Source: Fibrobacter sp. UWB10 (GTDB lineage Bacteria; Fibrobacterota; Fibrobacteria; Fibrobacterales; Fibrobacteraceae). Taken from it: 64,000 nucleotides of DNA. The stretch lies in contig NZ_FXUE01000001.1 in assembly GCF_900182935.1 (NCBI RefSeq), forward strand, positions 372,001 to 436,000, given 5' to 3'. Below are positions 1 through 7,523 of this stretch, piece after piece (within the stretch, counting starts at the first letter, position 1; each line of letters opens with the position of its first letter). The notes beneath the pieces are model-generated. The model ran no database searches. It was not told the DNA's origin and saw only the letters and a program-made list of their open reading frames with translations. A program made the position numbers and the translations under genes.

Positions 1-2
1 CA

Positions 3-47
3 CTTATTGGTGCTGAAGAAGATCTAAAAAAAATGTGTAATGTGTGA
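3..47 (+). CDS. C-terminal end of a gene entering from the left edge (uncertain)
   Basis: The third frame reads LIGAEEDLKKMCNV and then a TGA stop. It looks like a plausible protein end and is followed by a good rho-independent terminator at 112-139. Only 14 residues are visible, so no function can be given. Frame 1 also stops early (TAA at 25-27), so the frame choice is a guess. Confidence 0.3.
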   Translation, partial: LIGAEEDLKKMCNV

Positions 48-74
48 TGTGAAATGACATTCTCATACATCACA
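43..74. repeat. Inverted repeat TGTGATGT ... ACATCACA
   Basis: Perfect 8-bp arms at 43-50 and 67-74 are separated by 16 nt. The left arm overlaps the stop of the putative partial gene. It could be an operator or part of a 3' hairpin; there is no T-run directly after it. Confidence 0.4.
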
Positions 75-111
75 ACTTAATAAGCACAAAGCTCTGCACG
101 TATAAAATATT

Positions 112-139
112 GGAAGTTGTCCCCGCAACTTCCTTTTTT
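112..139 (+). terminator. Rho-independent terminator
   Basis: Stem GGAAGTTG (112-119) pairs with CAACTTCC (126-133), with a six-base loop and a run of six T. It ends the gene entering from the left and lies just before the thioesterase start, so the thioesterase needs its own promoter. Confidence 0.8.
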
Positions 140-144
140 CTTTA

Positions 145-150
145 TATATT
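145..150 (+). promoter_or_regulatory. Putative -10 element of the thioesterase gene
   Basis: TATATT lies six bases before the ATG at 157, immediately after the upstream terminator. If it is the -10 box, transcription would begin at or next to the start codon (leaderless). The intervening GAAGGC could instead be a weak ribosome-binding site for a transcript starting further upstream. Confidence 0.35.
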
Positions 151-156
151 GAAGGC

Positions 157-912
157 ATGATCGATATTTATTCGCTTGCTAAGAATCCACTGGTTTTCCA
201 GAAACAACGCACCATCACCTCGGCCTACATCGATGTTTCAGGCAAGATGGGCATCGCGCAGACTGTGCTCATGGTTCAGGACAACCTCACCGAAAATTTC
301 GGCGCGCTCAAGATGGACAATTTTTGCGTAAACGAAAAGGGCGGTTACTGGGCAATCTATAAAGCAAAATTCAAGTTTTTCAAGCGTCCGTTCTGGCGCG
401 ACAAAGTCATCACGACTTCTTTCCCCACGGACAACGCCCCGATTCGCACACACGTTAACACCTCCATTACAACCGTTGAAGGTGAACCGATTATTCTTGC
501 CGTGCAAGAAGCCTGCTGCCTCGACTTGGAACGTCACCGTCCCATGAAGCTAGAAGCTGTCGACTTTCCGGCAGAAGGCGCTCCGGAACACTTTATGGAC
601 AACAAATTTTCGAGGTTCCCCGTGGAATCCGAAGAATACCAAGAAGTGTACCGCCAGAAGGTGTTGCCGCAGCATATCGACATGTCGCACCACATGAACA
701 ACATCGAATACGTGAAACTCGCCTTGAACGTATTCAGCGCTACCGACTTGGAACTTTGCATTCCTGCAATGCTTGAATTGCATTTCATGGGCGAAACCCG
801 CGAAGGCCAAGAAGTCAAGATTTTCCGCGCCGACAAAATGGGTGCGACCTACATGAAGATTGAAGACGACACCGGTCGCCAAGTCTTCGAAATGAAAATC
901 AAGATGAAGTAA
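157..912 (+). CDS. Acyl-ACP thioesterase (FatA/FatB family)
   Basis: A 251-residue cytosolic enzyme predicted to release fatty acids from acyl carrier protein. Two hotdog-like halves are visible. The second half carries the run HIDMSHHMNN (about residues 173-182), followed by IEYVKL. This matches the conserved Asp/Asn/His active-site region of plant and bacterial acyl-ACP thioesterases. Length is normal for bacterial members (about 240-260). There is no signal peptide. It stands alone between a terminator and a convergent CBM9-like gene whose stop is six bases away. Chain-length specificity cannot be read from the sequence. In a fermentative gut bacterium the likely role is supplying free fatty acids or adjusting lipid chain length, which is inference. 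Confidence 0.88.
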   Translation: MIDIYSLAKNPLVFQKQRTITSAYIDVSGKMGIAQTVLMVQDNLTENFGALKMDNFCVNEKGGYWAIYKAKFKFFKRPFWRDKVITTSFPTDNAPIRTHVNTSITTVEGEPIILAVQEACCLDLERHRPMKLEAVDFPAEGAPEHFMDNKFSRFPVESEEYQEVYRQKVLPQHIDMSHHMNNIEYVKLALNVFSATDLELCIPAMLELHFMGETREGQEVKIFRADKMGATYMKIEDDTGRQVFEMKIKMK

Positions 913-917
913 CCGAA

Positions 918-1466
918 TTAAAATTCGCGAAAATATTCAGGCCGGTGAAAATCCGGCTTTTCTGTTTCGATTTCAAAGGCGCTCAAGTAATGGGGCGTCT
1001 TTGCCTTATCGGCACACTTGTAAAGGTTCCCCCGAAGAGTCACCCCTTCAAAGGTCCGCATACCAAAGAGTGAAGGCGGAATTTGGACCGTCATTCCCCA
1101 ACATACAAGATTGCCAGCGACACTGGCAAGTTGCTTGGTGCGAATAACTGAATCGATTTCGGATTGCGTCAGCTTGGTGCGCGAATTGCGATCGGGCCCA
1201 CGGGCTGCCAACAAGTAGCCGCGGCAAGTCGTTTCGAAGTTGAAGTACTCAGCAGGGTTCGCCGGATTCTGCAAGAAAATTTCGACGCAGGAATCTTCCC
1301 AGCTAGAGCCGTTGTCTTCCATGACTTCAGCACGAAAGCAGTCTGAAGGTTCTTCGACAACAAAATTCACCGTAAAATAATCCGGCGAAACATCGACTTC
1401 GGCAAGCACCGACGGAAGAGTCTTTCCCTGGTTTGCCGCCCAATTCATATTCGGTTTCAAGAGCAT
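918..1466 (-). CDS. CBM9-like carbohydrate-binding family protein, no signal peptide
   Basis: A 182-residue protein resembling the CBM9-like/DOMON beta-sandwich domains. The run WEDSCVEIFLQNP (about residues 56-68) is the characteristic motif, with FNFETTCRG after it and a C-terminal aromatic/charged stretch. The usual copies are attached to secreted xylanases. Here the domain is the whole protein and no signal peptide or lipobox is seen, so it may act in the cytoplasm or use an unrecognised export route. The start at 1466 has no strong ribosome-binding site. Its upstream side holds the triple palindrome at 1481-1520, which separates it from divergent spoVG. Ligand unknown. Confidence 0.7.
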   Translation of the reverse strand: MLLKPNMNWAANQGKTLPSVLAEVDVSPDYFTVNFVVEEPSDCFRAEVMEDNGSSWEDSCVEIFLQNPANPAEYFNFETTCRGYLLAARGPDRNSRTKLTQSEIDSVIRTKQLASVAGNLVCWGMTVQIPPSLFGMRTFEGVTLRGNLYKCADKAKTPHYLSAFEIETEKPDFHRPEYFREF

Positions 1467-1480
1467 GATTAAAAGGTAGT

Positions 1481-1520
1481 AAAGTGATTAATCACTGATT
1501 AATCAGTGATTAATCACTTT
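1481..1520. promoter_or_regulatory. 40-bp perfect palindrome: three TGATTAATCA operators phased at 11 bp
   Basis: The whole 40-bp segment is its own reverse complement. It contains three copies of the 10-bp palindrome TGATTAATCA, at 1485-1494, 1496-1505 and 1507-1516, so the period is exactly 11 bp, one helical turn. AAAG and CTTT flank the array. It lies 14 bp before the CBM9-like start and about 130 bp before spoVG. That is the geometry expected for a cooperative dimeric repressor or activator of one or both divergent genes. The factor is unknown. Confidence 0.65.
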
Positions 1521-1647
1521 GCCAACGTTGTGCCCCTTTCAGAAAACAGCGTTTCTGCGCGAAATTCGCCAATTTTGATTATTGGCATGCTATTTGCATT
1601 TAGAGGTTCGCTCACAAAGCATAAACACTAACAAATAGGAGACCTCT

Positions 1648-1977
1648 ATGGTTACCAAAAACAAAATGCCTGAAAAAGAAACTGAGGCTAGTTCCGCATT
1701 CGATTGCCTCGCTGTCACCAACGTTCAAGTCTATCCTTTTCAAGAAGGTCCCTCAATGGGACACACCAAGGGAATCGCATCGATTGTATTGAACGATCAG
1801 TTCATGATTCGCGGGCTGCGCGTCATGGATGGCGAAAACGGCTTGTTCGTGGGCTACCCCATCGACCCGTTTTTCAAGGGCGAAACCTACCGTTCGATTT
1901 GCAACCCGGTAACGCGACAGCTTCGAGAACACATCGAAAATTGCATTCTTGAAAAATACCAAGCCTCCATCGTGTAG
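1648..1977 (+). CDS. spoVG: SpoVG family nucleic-acid-binding protein
   Basis: A 109-residue protein whose core matches SpoVG: a TNVQVYPF strand near the N-terminus, ASIVLNDQFMIRGLRVMDG in the middle, and GYPIDPFFKGETYRSICNPVT before the C-terminal helix. In Firmicutes and spirochaetes SpoVG is a small site-specific DNA/RNA-binding regulator; the role here is unknown. A first 18-residue polar extension precedes the core. The ribosome-binding site is AGGAG, eight bases before the ATG. yifB follows after an eight-base gap, so the two are probably cotranscribed. Candidate regulation is through the palindrome array at 1481-1520; a possible promoter is the TGCTATTTG stretch near 1589. Confidence 0.9.
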   Translation: MVTKNKMPEKETEASSAFDCLAVTNVQVYPFQEGPSMGHTKGIASIVLNDQFMIRGLRVMDGENGLFVGYPIDPFFKGETYRSICNPVTRQLREHIENCILEKYQASIV

Positions 1978-1985
1978 GGGTTAGC

Positions 1986-3521
1986 ATGTTCCGTCGAATC
2001 CGCTCTTATTGTTTGCTCGGAATCAAGGCCGTCCCTGTAAGCGTCGAAGTAGACGCTTCACAGGGGTTGCCCGGATTCACCTTGGTTGGTTTGCCTGACA
2101 ATGCCGTAAGAGAATCTAGGGAGCGAGTGGTTTCAGCCATTCGTTCCGTAGATAAAGTGGTGACAGGATTCCGTACTACAGTAAACCTGTCACCCGCGGA
2201 TTTGCGGAAAGAAGGGAGCGCCCTGGACTTACCCCTTGCTTTTGGGCTTTTATGTGCGACCGGAGAAATCGACGTTCCCGACTTGGAGCATCTCGTTTTT
2301 GTCGGAGAACTTTCGCTCGATGGTCAACTAAAGCCTGTCCGGGGCGTTCTTTCCATTGCAATGAGTTTGTCTGAAAAATCAAAAGACATCCTTGTGATCC
2401 CGAGAGCAAACGAACAAGAAGCGTCGCTTGTCGAAGGAATCCGCTACGTTTGCGCCGACACACTCAGGGAATGTGTCGAAAAGATGGAAGCCGGAGCAGA
2501 ACACCACGCAAAACATGCCGCCGGCTTTAAGAACCAAATGTATTCTAAACCCGCCGACCGAGACATTCCCGATTTCAAGAATGTGGTCGGCATGGAAAGC
2601 GTGAAACGCGCGCTCGAAGTCGCCGCCGCTGGAGCCCACAATTTCCTTATGGTAGGCTCGCCCGGAGCGGGCAAGACCTTATGCGCAAAATGCATACCGG
2701 GCATTCTGCCCGAAATGACCGAGCTTGAAATTCTCGAAACGACCCGAATCCATTCGTGTGCAAGAACTGCGGGAGACTCCGAAGAATTCAAGCCGGTCAT
2801 GGTCCGCCCGTTCCGTACCCCCCACCACAGCGCATCCATGGTGTCGCTGGTGGGGGGGGGCACCCGGCTAAAGCCGGGTGAGGCGAGCCTCGCCCACAAT
2901 GGAGTCCTGTTTCTCGACGAACTGCCGGAATTCAACCGCAGCGTTCTGGAAGCTTTGCGCGAACCCATGGAAGAGGGCGAAATCTCGATTAGCCGCGCCA
3001 GCGGGACTGTCACTTGGCCCGCGAGATTCATGATGGGAGCGGCCATGAATCCTTGCCCTTGCGGGTATGCCATGGACCCGAAACGTGCCTGCTCTTGCCT
3101 GCCCGAAGCACGCAAGCGCTACCAAGAAAAAATATCCGGCCCGCTCCTTGACCGCATCGATATCCAAGTGAGCGTCCCGCCCGTCGAAGCCTCGCAATTC
3201 GGCCGCAAGGGCACCGCCGAGTCTTCGGCCGAGATTCGCAAGCGAATCTGCGCCGCCCGAGAAATTCAACGCAAGCGATTCAAGGGTACACCCTTCAAGA
3301 CGAACGCCGAGATGTCTTCGGACCTAGCCAAAAAGAGTTGCAATCTTTCGGCGGAAACCGAACAGTTCGCCATCAACGCCGCCGACAGAATGGGACTTAG
3401 TGCCCGCGGCTTCTATAGACTATTAAAGGTCGGGCGAACTATCGCCGACCTTCGAAATTCCGATTCTGTTGAAATTATAGACCTTTCCGAGGCCCTGCGC
3501 TACCGCGCCTTCCGTAGCTAG
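1986..3521 (+). CDS. comM: YifB/ComM family Mg-chelatase-like AAA+ ATPase
   Basis: A 511-residue protein of normal family length. An N-terminal Lon-protease-like fold (about 1-170) precedes the Mg-chelatase AAA+ domain, which has a Walker A GSPGAGKT near residue 225, a Walker B VLFLDELPEF near 310, and a C-terminal Mg_chelatase_C helical domain (about 405-505). A cysteine cluster, NPCPCGY ... ACSCLP, sits between them as in other family members. ComM is a branch-migration helicase promoting integration of transforming DNA in Vibrio and Haemophilus; by homology this protein may act in recombination. A nine-G tract (2852-2860) followed by a perfect hairpin lies in the ATPase coding region. It converges on folB with one base between the stops. 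Confidence 0.92.
   Translation: MFRRIRSYCLLGIKAVPVSVEVDASQGLPGFTLVGLPDNAVRESRERVVSAIRSVDKVVTGFRTTVNLSPADLRKEGSALDLPLAFGLLCATGEIDVPDLEHLVFVGELSLDGQLKPVRGVLSIAMSLSEKSKDILVIPRANEQEASLVEGIRYVCADTLRECVEKMEAGAEHHAKHAAGFKNQMYSKPADRDIPDFKNVVGMESVKRALEVAAAGAHNFLMVGSPGAGKTLCAKCIPGILPEMTELEILETTRIHSCARTAGDSEEFKPVMVRPFRTPHHSASMVSLVGGGTRLKPGEASLAHNGVLFLDELPEFNRSVLEALREPMEEGEISISRASGTVTWPARFMMGAAMNPCPCGYAMDPKRACSCLPEARKRYQEKISGPLLDRIDIQVSVPPVEASQFGRKGTAESSAEIRKRICAAREIQRKRFKGTPFKTNAEMSSDLAKKSCNLSAETEQFAINAADRMGLSARGFYRLLKVGRTIADLRNSDSVEIIDLSEALRYRAFRS
2852..2880 (+). repeat. Nine-G homopolymer followed by a 9-bp hairpin inside yifB
   Basis: G9 at 2852-2860 encodes part of the family-conserved VGGGT stretch. 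It is followed directly by CACCCGGCT (2861-2869), AA, and AGCCGGGTG (2872-2880), a perfect inverted repeat. The frame is intact in this sequence. Confidence 0.8.
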
Positions 3522-3522
3522 T

Positions 3523-3888
3523 CTACCGAATCACCTTGATACTGGATTCTGCGCCAGCACTTTGCGGAATAGCCAAGGGCTTGCGGACAGAGACTTCTGC
3601 AGCAACCGTCTTCGGGTAGTGGTTCAAGATATACTTGGCTGTTTCAAGCACCAAGGTTTCTTCTAACTGGAAAGACGACCTGCAGACAAAGTCCTGCACG
3701 TCGTCAGCAAGTTGCACATAATCAATGGAATGGGCAAGATCTTCATTTCGGGCAGCAAGAGTAAAATCAAGCCACACCGAAATATTCAATACAACCGGCT
3801 GCACATTTTCGCGCTCATAAGGGAGCGTTCCAATAATGCAGTTGAATTCCAAATCACGTATTGTGATTTTTCCGGTTTCAATTACCAT
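3523..3888 (-). CDS. folB: Dihydroneopterin aldolase-like protein
   Basis: A 121-residue protein of the FolB/FolX T-fold family, predicted to convert dihydroneopterin to hydroxymethyl-dihydropterin in folate synthesis. Diagnostic stretches are ITIRDLEFNCIIGTLPYERE (residues about 7-26), the SIDYVQLADDV helix region with the substrate-binding Tyr, and LVLETAKYIL. The C-terminal VSVRKPLAIP matches the family's V.v.KP.ai motif. I chose the ATG at 3888 over an upstream in-frame ATG at 3939 because the family starts here and because it overlaps the stop of the upstream gene (ATGGTAA), which suggests translational coupling. The converging yifB stop is one base away. Confidence 0.85.
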   Translation of the reverse strand: MVIETGKITIRDLEFNCIIGTLPYERENVQPVVLNISVWLDFTLAARNEDLAHSIDYVQLADDVQDFVCRSSFQLEETLVLETAKYILNHYPKTVAAEVSVRKPLAIPQSAGAESSIKVIR

Positions 3889-4898
3889 ACGAAGAGAACG
3901 ACAGCGCCAGCAATGGAGGCCGCAGAAACACCGAACCAAATGTTACGAGCAGTCGTGTAAGAATCCTGCGTTTCCTTGTTTTCGTCCATACGTCTCTGCA
4001 TGTCACGCAAAGTCCAATTGTCTTTAGCGAACTGCGAAGACATCAATTCTTCGCACTGGGCATTGCCTCCGCAAGTAGCGAGGATATTGGAATTGATGGA
4101 ATGGAGGTCGTCGTAAGCATCCTTAGCTTCGTTAGCCTTGCTGTGCTGCACAATACCAATCACAGCAGAAGTAACAGCGAGAGCGGAAAGACCGACAGCC
4201 GTCCAGAAACGGACTTCGTCAGCAATACCGAAACGGTCACCGACATCACTTGCAGCATCACTTGCAGCATAATCACGATCGTCATCAGCAACCGGAGCGG
4301 AAGTCTTGTAAGAAGAGTAATCTTCATCATCGTCATCGCAATCCGGATCGTATTCGTCACATTCGTCACCCTTGCTGCTCGGAACTGCCGGAGCGGCAGC
4401 AACAGATTCTTCTTCCTCTTCTTCAGCAACAGGAGCGGTTCCCTTCAAGTCAACAGGCTTGCCATCGATATAGGCGACTGCACTCGAAAGACCGGGGGCA
4501 TAAACAGCCTGACCGTCAAAGTAAACCTTTTCGACATCCTTGTCAGCACCCTGGCCGCGGCGAGTATAAAGCTTAGCCTTAACGAGTTTGGAGTAATCAA
4601 CGCCTTCGGCAGTCAAAGCAGTCATCGAAGAAAGGTCACCCTTGGCACCCTGGTAGAGCTGGTAAGAGGTTTCAGATTCGCCAAACGGGTCTTCGAACTT
4701 TTGACGTACGACAATACGACCTTTCTGAAGAGTTGCAACTTCATCAGCCGGAGCAACCTTGAGTTCGCCGCCAAATTCAGCAACAATGTAATCGTCAGGT
4801 GTGCCAGCATCCTTGGCAGTAAATTCATCGATATCGTATATTCCGGCGAAGGCGGATACGACAGAGAGGCAAAGTGCCATCAAAAGTGAACGTTTCAT
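3882..4898 (-). CDS. Exported membrane protein of unknown function, C-terminal helix pair
   Basis: A 338-residue protein with a clear signal peptide (MKRSLLMALCLSVVSAFAG). A mixed middle region follows (about 20-190), then a very acidic, low-complexity stretch rich in D and E (around KGDECDEYDPDCDDDDEDY), and two hydrophobic helices near residues 245-268 and 315-338; the second ends the protein. No family is recognised. The start at 4898 has a GGAG ribosome-binding site six bases upstream; a longer frame begins at 4961 but lacks one. It overlaps folB by seven bases and is its only apparent operon partner. The exported 6662-7375 protein has the same plan (signal peptide, disordered region, C-terminal helix pair). 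Confidence 0.7.
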   Translation of the reverse strand: MKRSLLMALCLSVVSAFAGIYDIDEFTAKDAGTPDDYIVAEFGGELKVAPADEVATLQKGRIVVRQKFEDPFGESETSYQLYQGAKGDLSSMTALTAEGVDYSKLVKAKLYTRRGQGADKDVEKVYFDGQAVYAPGLSSAVAYIDGKPVDLKGTAPVAEEEEEESVAAAPAVPSSKGDECDEYDPDCDDDDEDYSSYKTSAPVADDDRDYAASDAASDVGDRFGIADEVRFWTAVGLSALAVTSAVIGIVQHSKANEAKDAYDDLHSINSNILATCGGNAQCEELMSSQFAKDNWTLRDMQRRMDENKETQDSYTTARNIWFGVSAASIAGAVVLFVW

Positions 4899-5097
4899 TT
4901 GAACTCCAAAAAATCTAATTTTTGTTGGAAATATATAAAAAAATGCGAATAATGGTATCAAAAATAATTCTTTTGTAATATACGGCCGTGCACATAGTGT
5001 TCACCACAAGTTCTTTGTTTACCAATGTTTACATAAGGATTGTTCGGTTCCATTGATTACAGCCGTAATACAGTCAATCACCAATTGCCTATTAAAA

Positions 5098-5107
5098 TTG
5101 CTATATT
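5098..5107 (+). promoter_or_regulatory. Putative extended -10 promoter of pgk
   Basis: TTGCTATATT lies seven bases before the shared pgk/glgP motif at 5115. The identical decamer precedes the ferredoxin gene at 28350. With normal spacing, transcription would start at or near 5114-5115, placing the shared motif at the very 5' end of the mRNA. Confidence 0.5.
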
Positions 5108-5114
5108 TTCCCGC

Positions 5115-5132
5115 GTAAAATTTTAACCCTAA
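5115..5132 (+). promoter_or_regulatory. 18-bp leader motif shared with glgP
   Basis: GTAAAATTTTAACCCTAA, followed by 16 nt and then the pgk ATG. The same 18 bases stand before glgP at 31722-31739, also with exactly 16 nt to the ATG. It contains the palindrome TAAAATTTTA. Confidence 0.6.
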
Positions 5133-5148
5133 AAAGAGGATTGCTACA

Positions 5149-6405
5149 ATGGCAAAGCTTTCTATCGAAGATCTCGAACTCGCCGGCAAGCGCGTGTTCA
5201 TCCGTGTTGACTTCAACGTTCCGCAGGACAAGGTGACTGGCGAAATCACCAACACCAAGCGTATCGAAGCCGCTCTCCCGACCATCCAGTACGCTCTCGA
5301 CAAGGGTGCAGCCGTCGTGCTCGCTTCCCACCTCGGCCGTCCGAATGGCGAAAAGAACATGAAGTACACGCTCGCTCCGGTTGCAAAGAAGCTCGAAGAA
5401 CTCATCAAGAAGCCGGTGAAGTTCCTCGCTGACTGCGTGGGTCCGGAAGTTGAAGCTGCCTGCGCCGCTATCAAGCCGGGTGAAATCATCCTCCTCGAAA
5501 ACCTCCGCTTCCACATCGAAGAAGAAGGCAAGCGCAAGATCAAGAACGCCGATGGCACCGAAACTAAGGAAAAGGCCGACAAGGAAGCCGTGAAGGCATT
5601 CCGCGCAAGCCTCACCAAGCTCGCTGACGTTTACGTGAACGACGCTTTCGGTACCGCTCACCGCGATCACTCTTCCATGACTGGTGTTGAACTTCCGCAG
5701 CGTGCTGCCGGCTTCCTCATGAACAAGGAACTCAAGGCATTCGACCAGGTGCTCAACAATCCTCCGCGTCCGTTCCTCGCCATCCTCGGCGGTGCAAAGG
5801 TCGCTGACAAGATCCAGCTCATCAACAACCTCCTCGACAAGGCTGACAAGATCATCATCGGCGGTGGCATGGCTTTCACCTTCAAGAAGGTTCTCAACAA
5901 CATCGAAATCGGTTCTTCTCTGTTTGACGAAGAAGGCGCCAAGCTCGTTCCGGATCTGATGGCCAAGGCTAAGGCTGCTGGCAAGGAAATCATCCTCCCG
6001 GTCGACTACATCGCTGCTGACAAGTTCGCTGCCGACGCTGCTACCAAGGCTGTTTCTGACGCCGAAGGCATTCCGGCTGGCTGGATGGGCCTCGATGTGG
6101 GCGCTGAATCCACCAAGCTCTTCGTGAACGCTATCAAGTCCGCTAAGACCATCGTTTGGAACGGTCCTGCAGGCGTGTTCGAATTCGAAGCCTTCGAAAA
6201 GGCTACCAAGGCTATGGCCGACGCTATCGTCGAAGCTACCGCTGCTGGCGCAATCACCGTTATCGGTGGTGGCGATACCGCTACGGCTGCCAAGAAGTAC
6301 GGCGCTGACAAGAAGGTGACCCACACCTCTACGGGTGGTGGCGCATCTCTCGAACTGCTCGAAGGTAAAGTCCTCCCGGGCGTCGCAGTGCTCACTGATA
6401 AGTAA
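5149..6405 (+). CDS. pgk: Phosphoglycerate kinase
   Basis: A 418-residue glycolytic enzyme interconverting 1,3-bisphosphoglycerate and 3-phosphoglycerate with ATP formation. The N-terminal signature [12 protein letters not shown] (about 14-25), the substrate-loop SHLGRPNG, the LENLRFH region, the hinge [10 protein letters not shown] and the C-terminal nucleotide loop GGGDTATA are all present. Length is close to the usual 390-420. Codon use is strongly biased (CTC, AAG, GAA, GCT), as expected of a highly expressed gene. AGAGGA, nine bases upstream of the ATG, is the ribosome-binding site. It is monocistronic: a candidate promoter at 5098 and a terminator at 6432-6461 bracket it. The leader motif shared with glgP suggests common control of central carbohydrate metabolism. 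Confidence 0.98.
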   Translation: MAKLSIEDLELAGKRVFIRVDFNVPQDKVTGEITNTKRIEAALPTIQYALDKGAAVVLASHLGRPNGEKNMKYTLAPVAKKLEELIKKPVKFLADCVGPEVEAACAAIKPGEIILLENLRFHIEEEGKRKIKNADGTETKEKADKEAVKAFRASLTKLADVYVNDAFGTAHRDHSSMTGVELPQRAAGFLMNKELKAFDQVLNNPPRPFLAILGGAKVADKIQLINNLLDKADKIIIGGGMAFTFKKVLNNIEIGSSLFDEEGAKLVPDLMAKAKAAGKEIILPVDYIAADKFAADAATKAVSDAEGIPAGWMGLDVGAESTKLFVNAIKSAKTIVWNGPAGVFEFEAFEKATKAMADAIVEATAAGAITVIGGGDTATAAKKYGADKKVTHTSTGGGASLELLEGKVLPGVAVLTDK

Positions 6406-6407
6406 TT

Positions 6408-6428
6408 AAAATCTAAATTTTAGATTTT
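6408..6428 (+). repeat. Short inverted repeat after pgk
   Basis: AAAATCTAAA (6408-6417) pairs with TTTAGATTTT (6419-6428). It is a weak A/T stem directly before the stronger pgk terminator and may stabilise the transcript end. Confidence 0.4.
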
Positions 6429-6431
6429 AGA

Positions 6432-6461
6432 ACCCTGCAAGTTTTTGCAGGGTCTTTTTTT
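6432..6461 (+). terminator. Rho-independent terminator of pgk
   Basis: ACCCTGCAA (6432-6440) pairs perfectly with TTGCAGGGT (6445-6453), with a four-base loop, then C and seven T. Confidence 0.92.
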
Positions 6462-6661
6462 CATGTCCTATTATATTAAGTGAATTTTTTGGAGTTTTTC
6501 GTTTTTTAGGCGTTTTATAAGCGTGCCAAAAGTATTTAAATGGAGTATATTTCGGGTTTTCGTGCAAAAAAGTGTGATTTAAAAGGGATGTCATACATTT
6601 AGCAAAACTTTTTTCACTCTAGGGATTCTTCATTTGCACAAAATAAGTTATCTTTAGTATT

Positions 6662-7375
6662 ATGAAACATATTATTTACTTTCTTGTCGTTTTTGGGGCT
6701 CTCTTGGCTCATGCCCAGGAGATGGACACAACCTTTTTCGTGAACGAGCAGGGTCAAACCATCGGCATCGTCAAGCCGAAGGAAGAGCAGCCCGCTCCTG
6801 CTCCGGCACCCGTTGCAGTTCAGCAGCCTCAGCAGAACACAGACGGATCTTCGTGGAACAGCTCTCCGTTCGAAAAGCCGGTTCAGCAGCAAAGTGCCGC
6901 TTCTTACGGTACACAGGCTAGACCTGCAGCTTATTACGCTTTCGACAGCACGTTCTACTACCAGGATAAAATCGATCGTTTCACTAAGAGTGGTGAATCC
7001 AAACGCAGCACCGGTAGCGGTTTGATGATTGGTGGCGCAATCGGCACTGCAGTCGGTATCGCCCTTATGGTTGCTGGCGCAGATGGGTTGGAATGCGAAG
7101 AACATTACAACGGCTATTCCTATGAAGAAACTTGCGATGACGACGCTGGGACATTTGTTGCAGGTTACCTGCTTACTCTTGGTGGTGTAACCGTATTCTC
7201 GACGGGTCTTATCGTGAGAATCGTCGGCGGTTCTAAGCTGCGCAAAGCCGAACGATACAAAGAAATGCTTAACCGTTACAACATGTACAAGCCTCAAGCC
7301 GCCGTTCTTCAGATCAAGCCGGTTTGGTCTCCGCTTAAGGGTACTGTTGGCGGCGAAATGTCCTTGGGATTCTAA
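6662..7375 (+). CDS. Exported membrane protein of unknown function, Pro/Gln-rich
   Basis: A 237-residue protein with a signal peptide (MKHIIYFLVVFGALLAHAQ), a proline/glutamine/alanine-rich region (about 40-80, EEQPAPAPAPVAVQQPQQN), then two glycine-rich hydrophobic helices (about 119-142 and 160-190) separated by a short loop with two Cys (ECEEHYNGYSYEETCDDD). The C-terminus is basic (GGSKLRKAERYKEMLNRY) and presumably faces the cytoplasm or packs on the membrane. No known family is recognised. Its architecture parallels the 3882-4898 product. No Shine-Dalgarno is visible; TATCTT lies seven bases before the ATG, as in the possible leaderless genes. A terminator follows at 7401. Confidence 0.7.
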   Translation: MKHIIYFLVVFGALLAHAQEMDTTFFVNEQGQTIGIVKPKEEQPAPAPAPVAVQQPQQNTDGSSWNSSPFEKPVQQQSAASYGTQARPAAYYAFDSTFYYQDKIDRFTKSGESKRSTGSGLMIGGAIGTAVGIALMVAGADGLECEEHYNGYSYEETCDDDAGTFVAGYLLTLGGVTVFSTGLIVRIVGGSKLRKAERYKEMLNRYNMYKPQAAVLQIKPVWSPLKGTVGGEMSLGF

Positions 7376-7400
7376 CCTAATTCCAACATTTACAAATTAC

Positions 7401-7425
7401 GCGAGCTACATGGCTCGCTTTTTTT
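7401..7425 (+). terminator. Rho-independent terminator
   Basis: GCGAGC (7401-7406) pairs with GCTCGC (7413-7418) around a six-base loop, followed by seven T. Confidence 0.85.
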
Positions 7426-7523
7426 ATACCTGCGTAATTTCTGATTTTGCAACCTACTGATTGCACGCTTTGATTTTAAGTTTTGTATATTGCATTTAAA
7501 AGTCTTTATCAAGGGAACATCTT

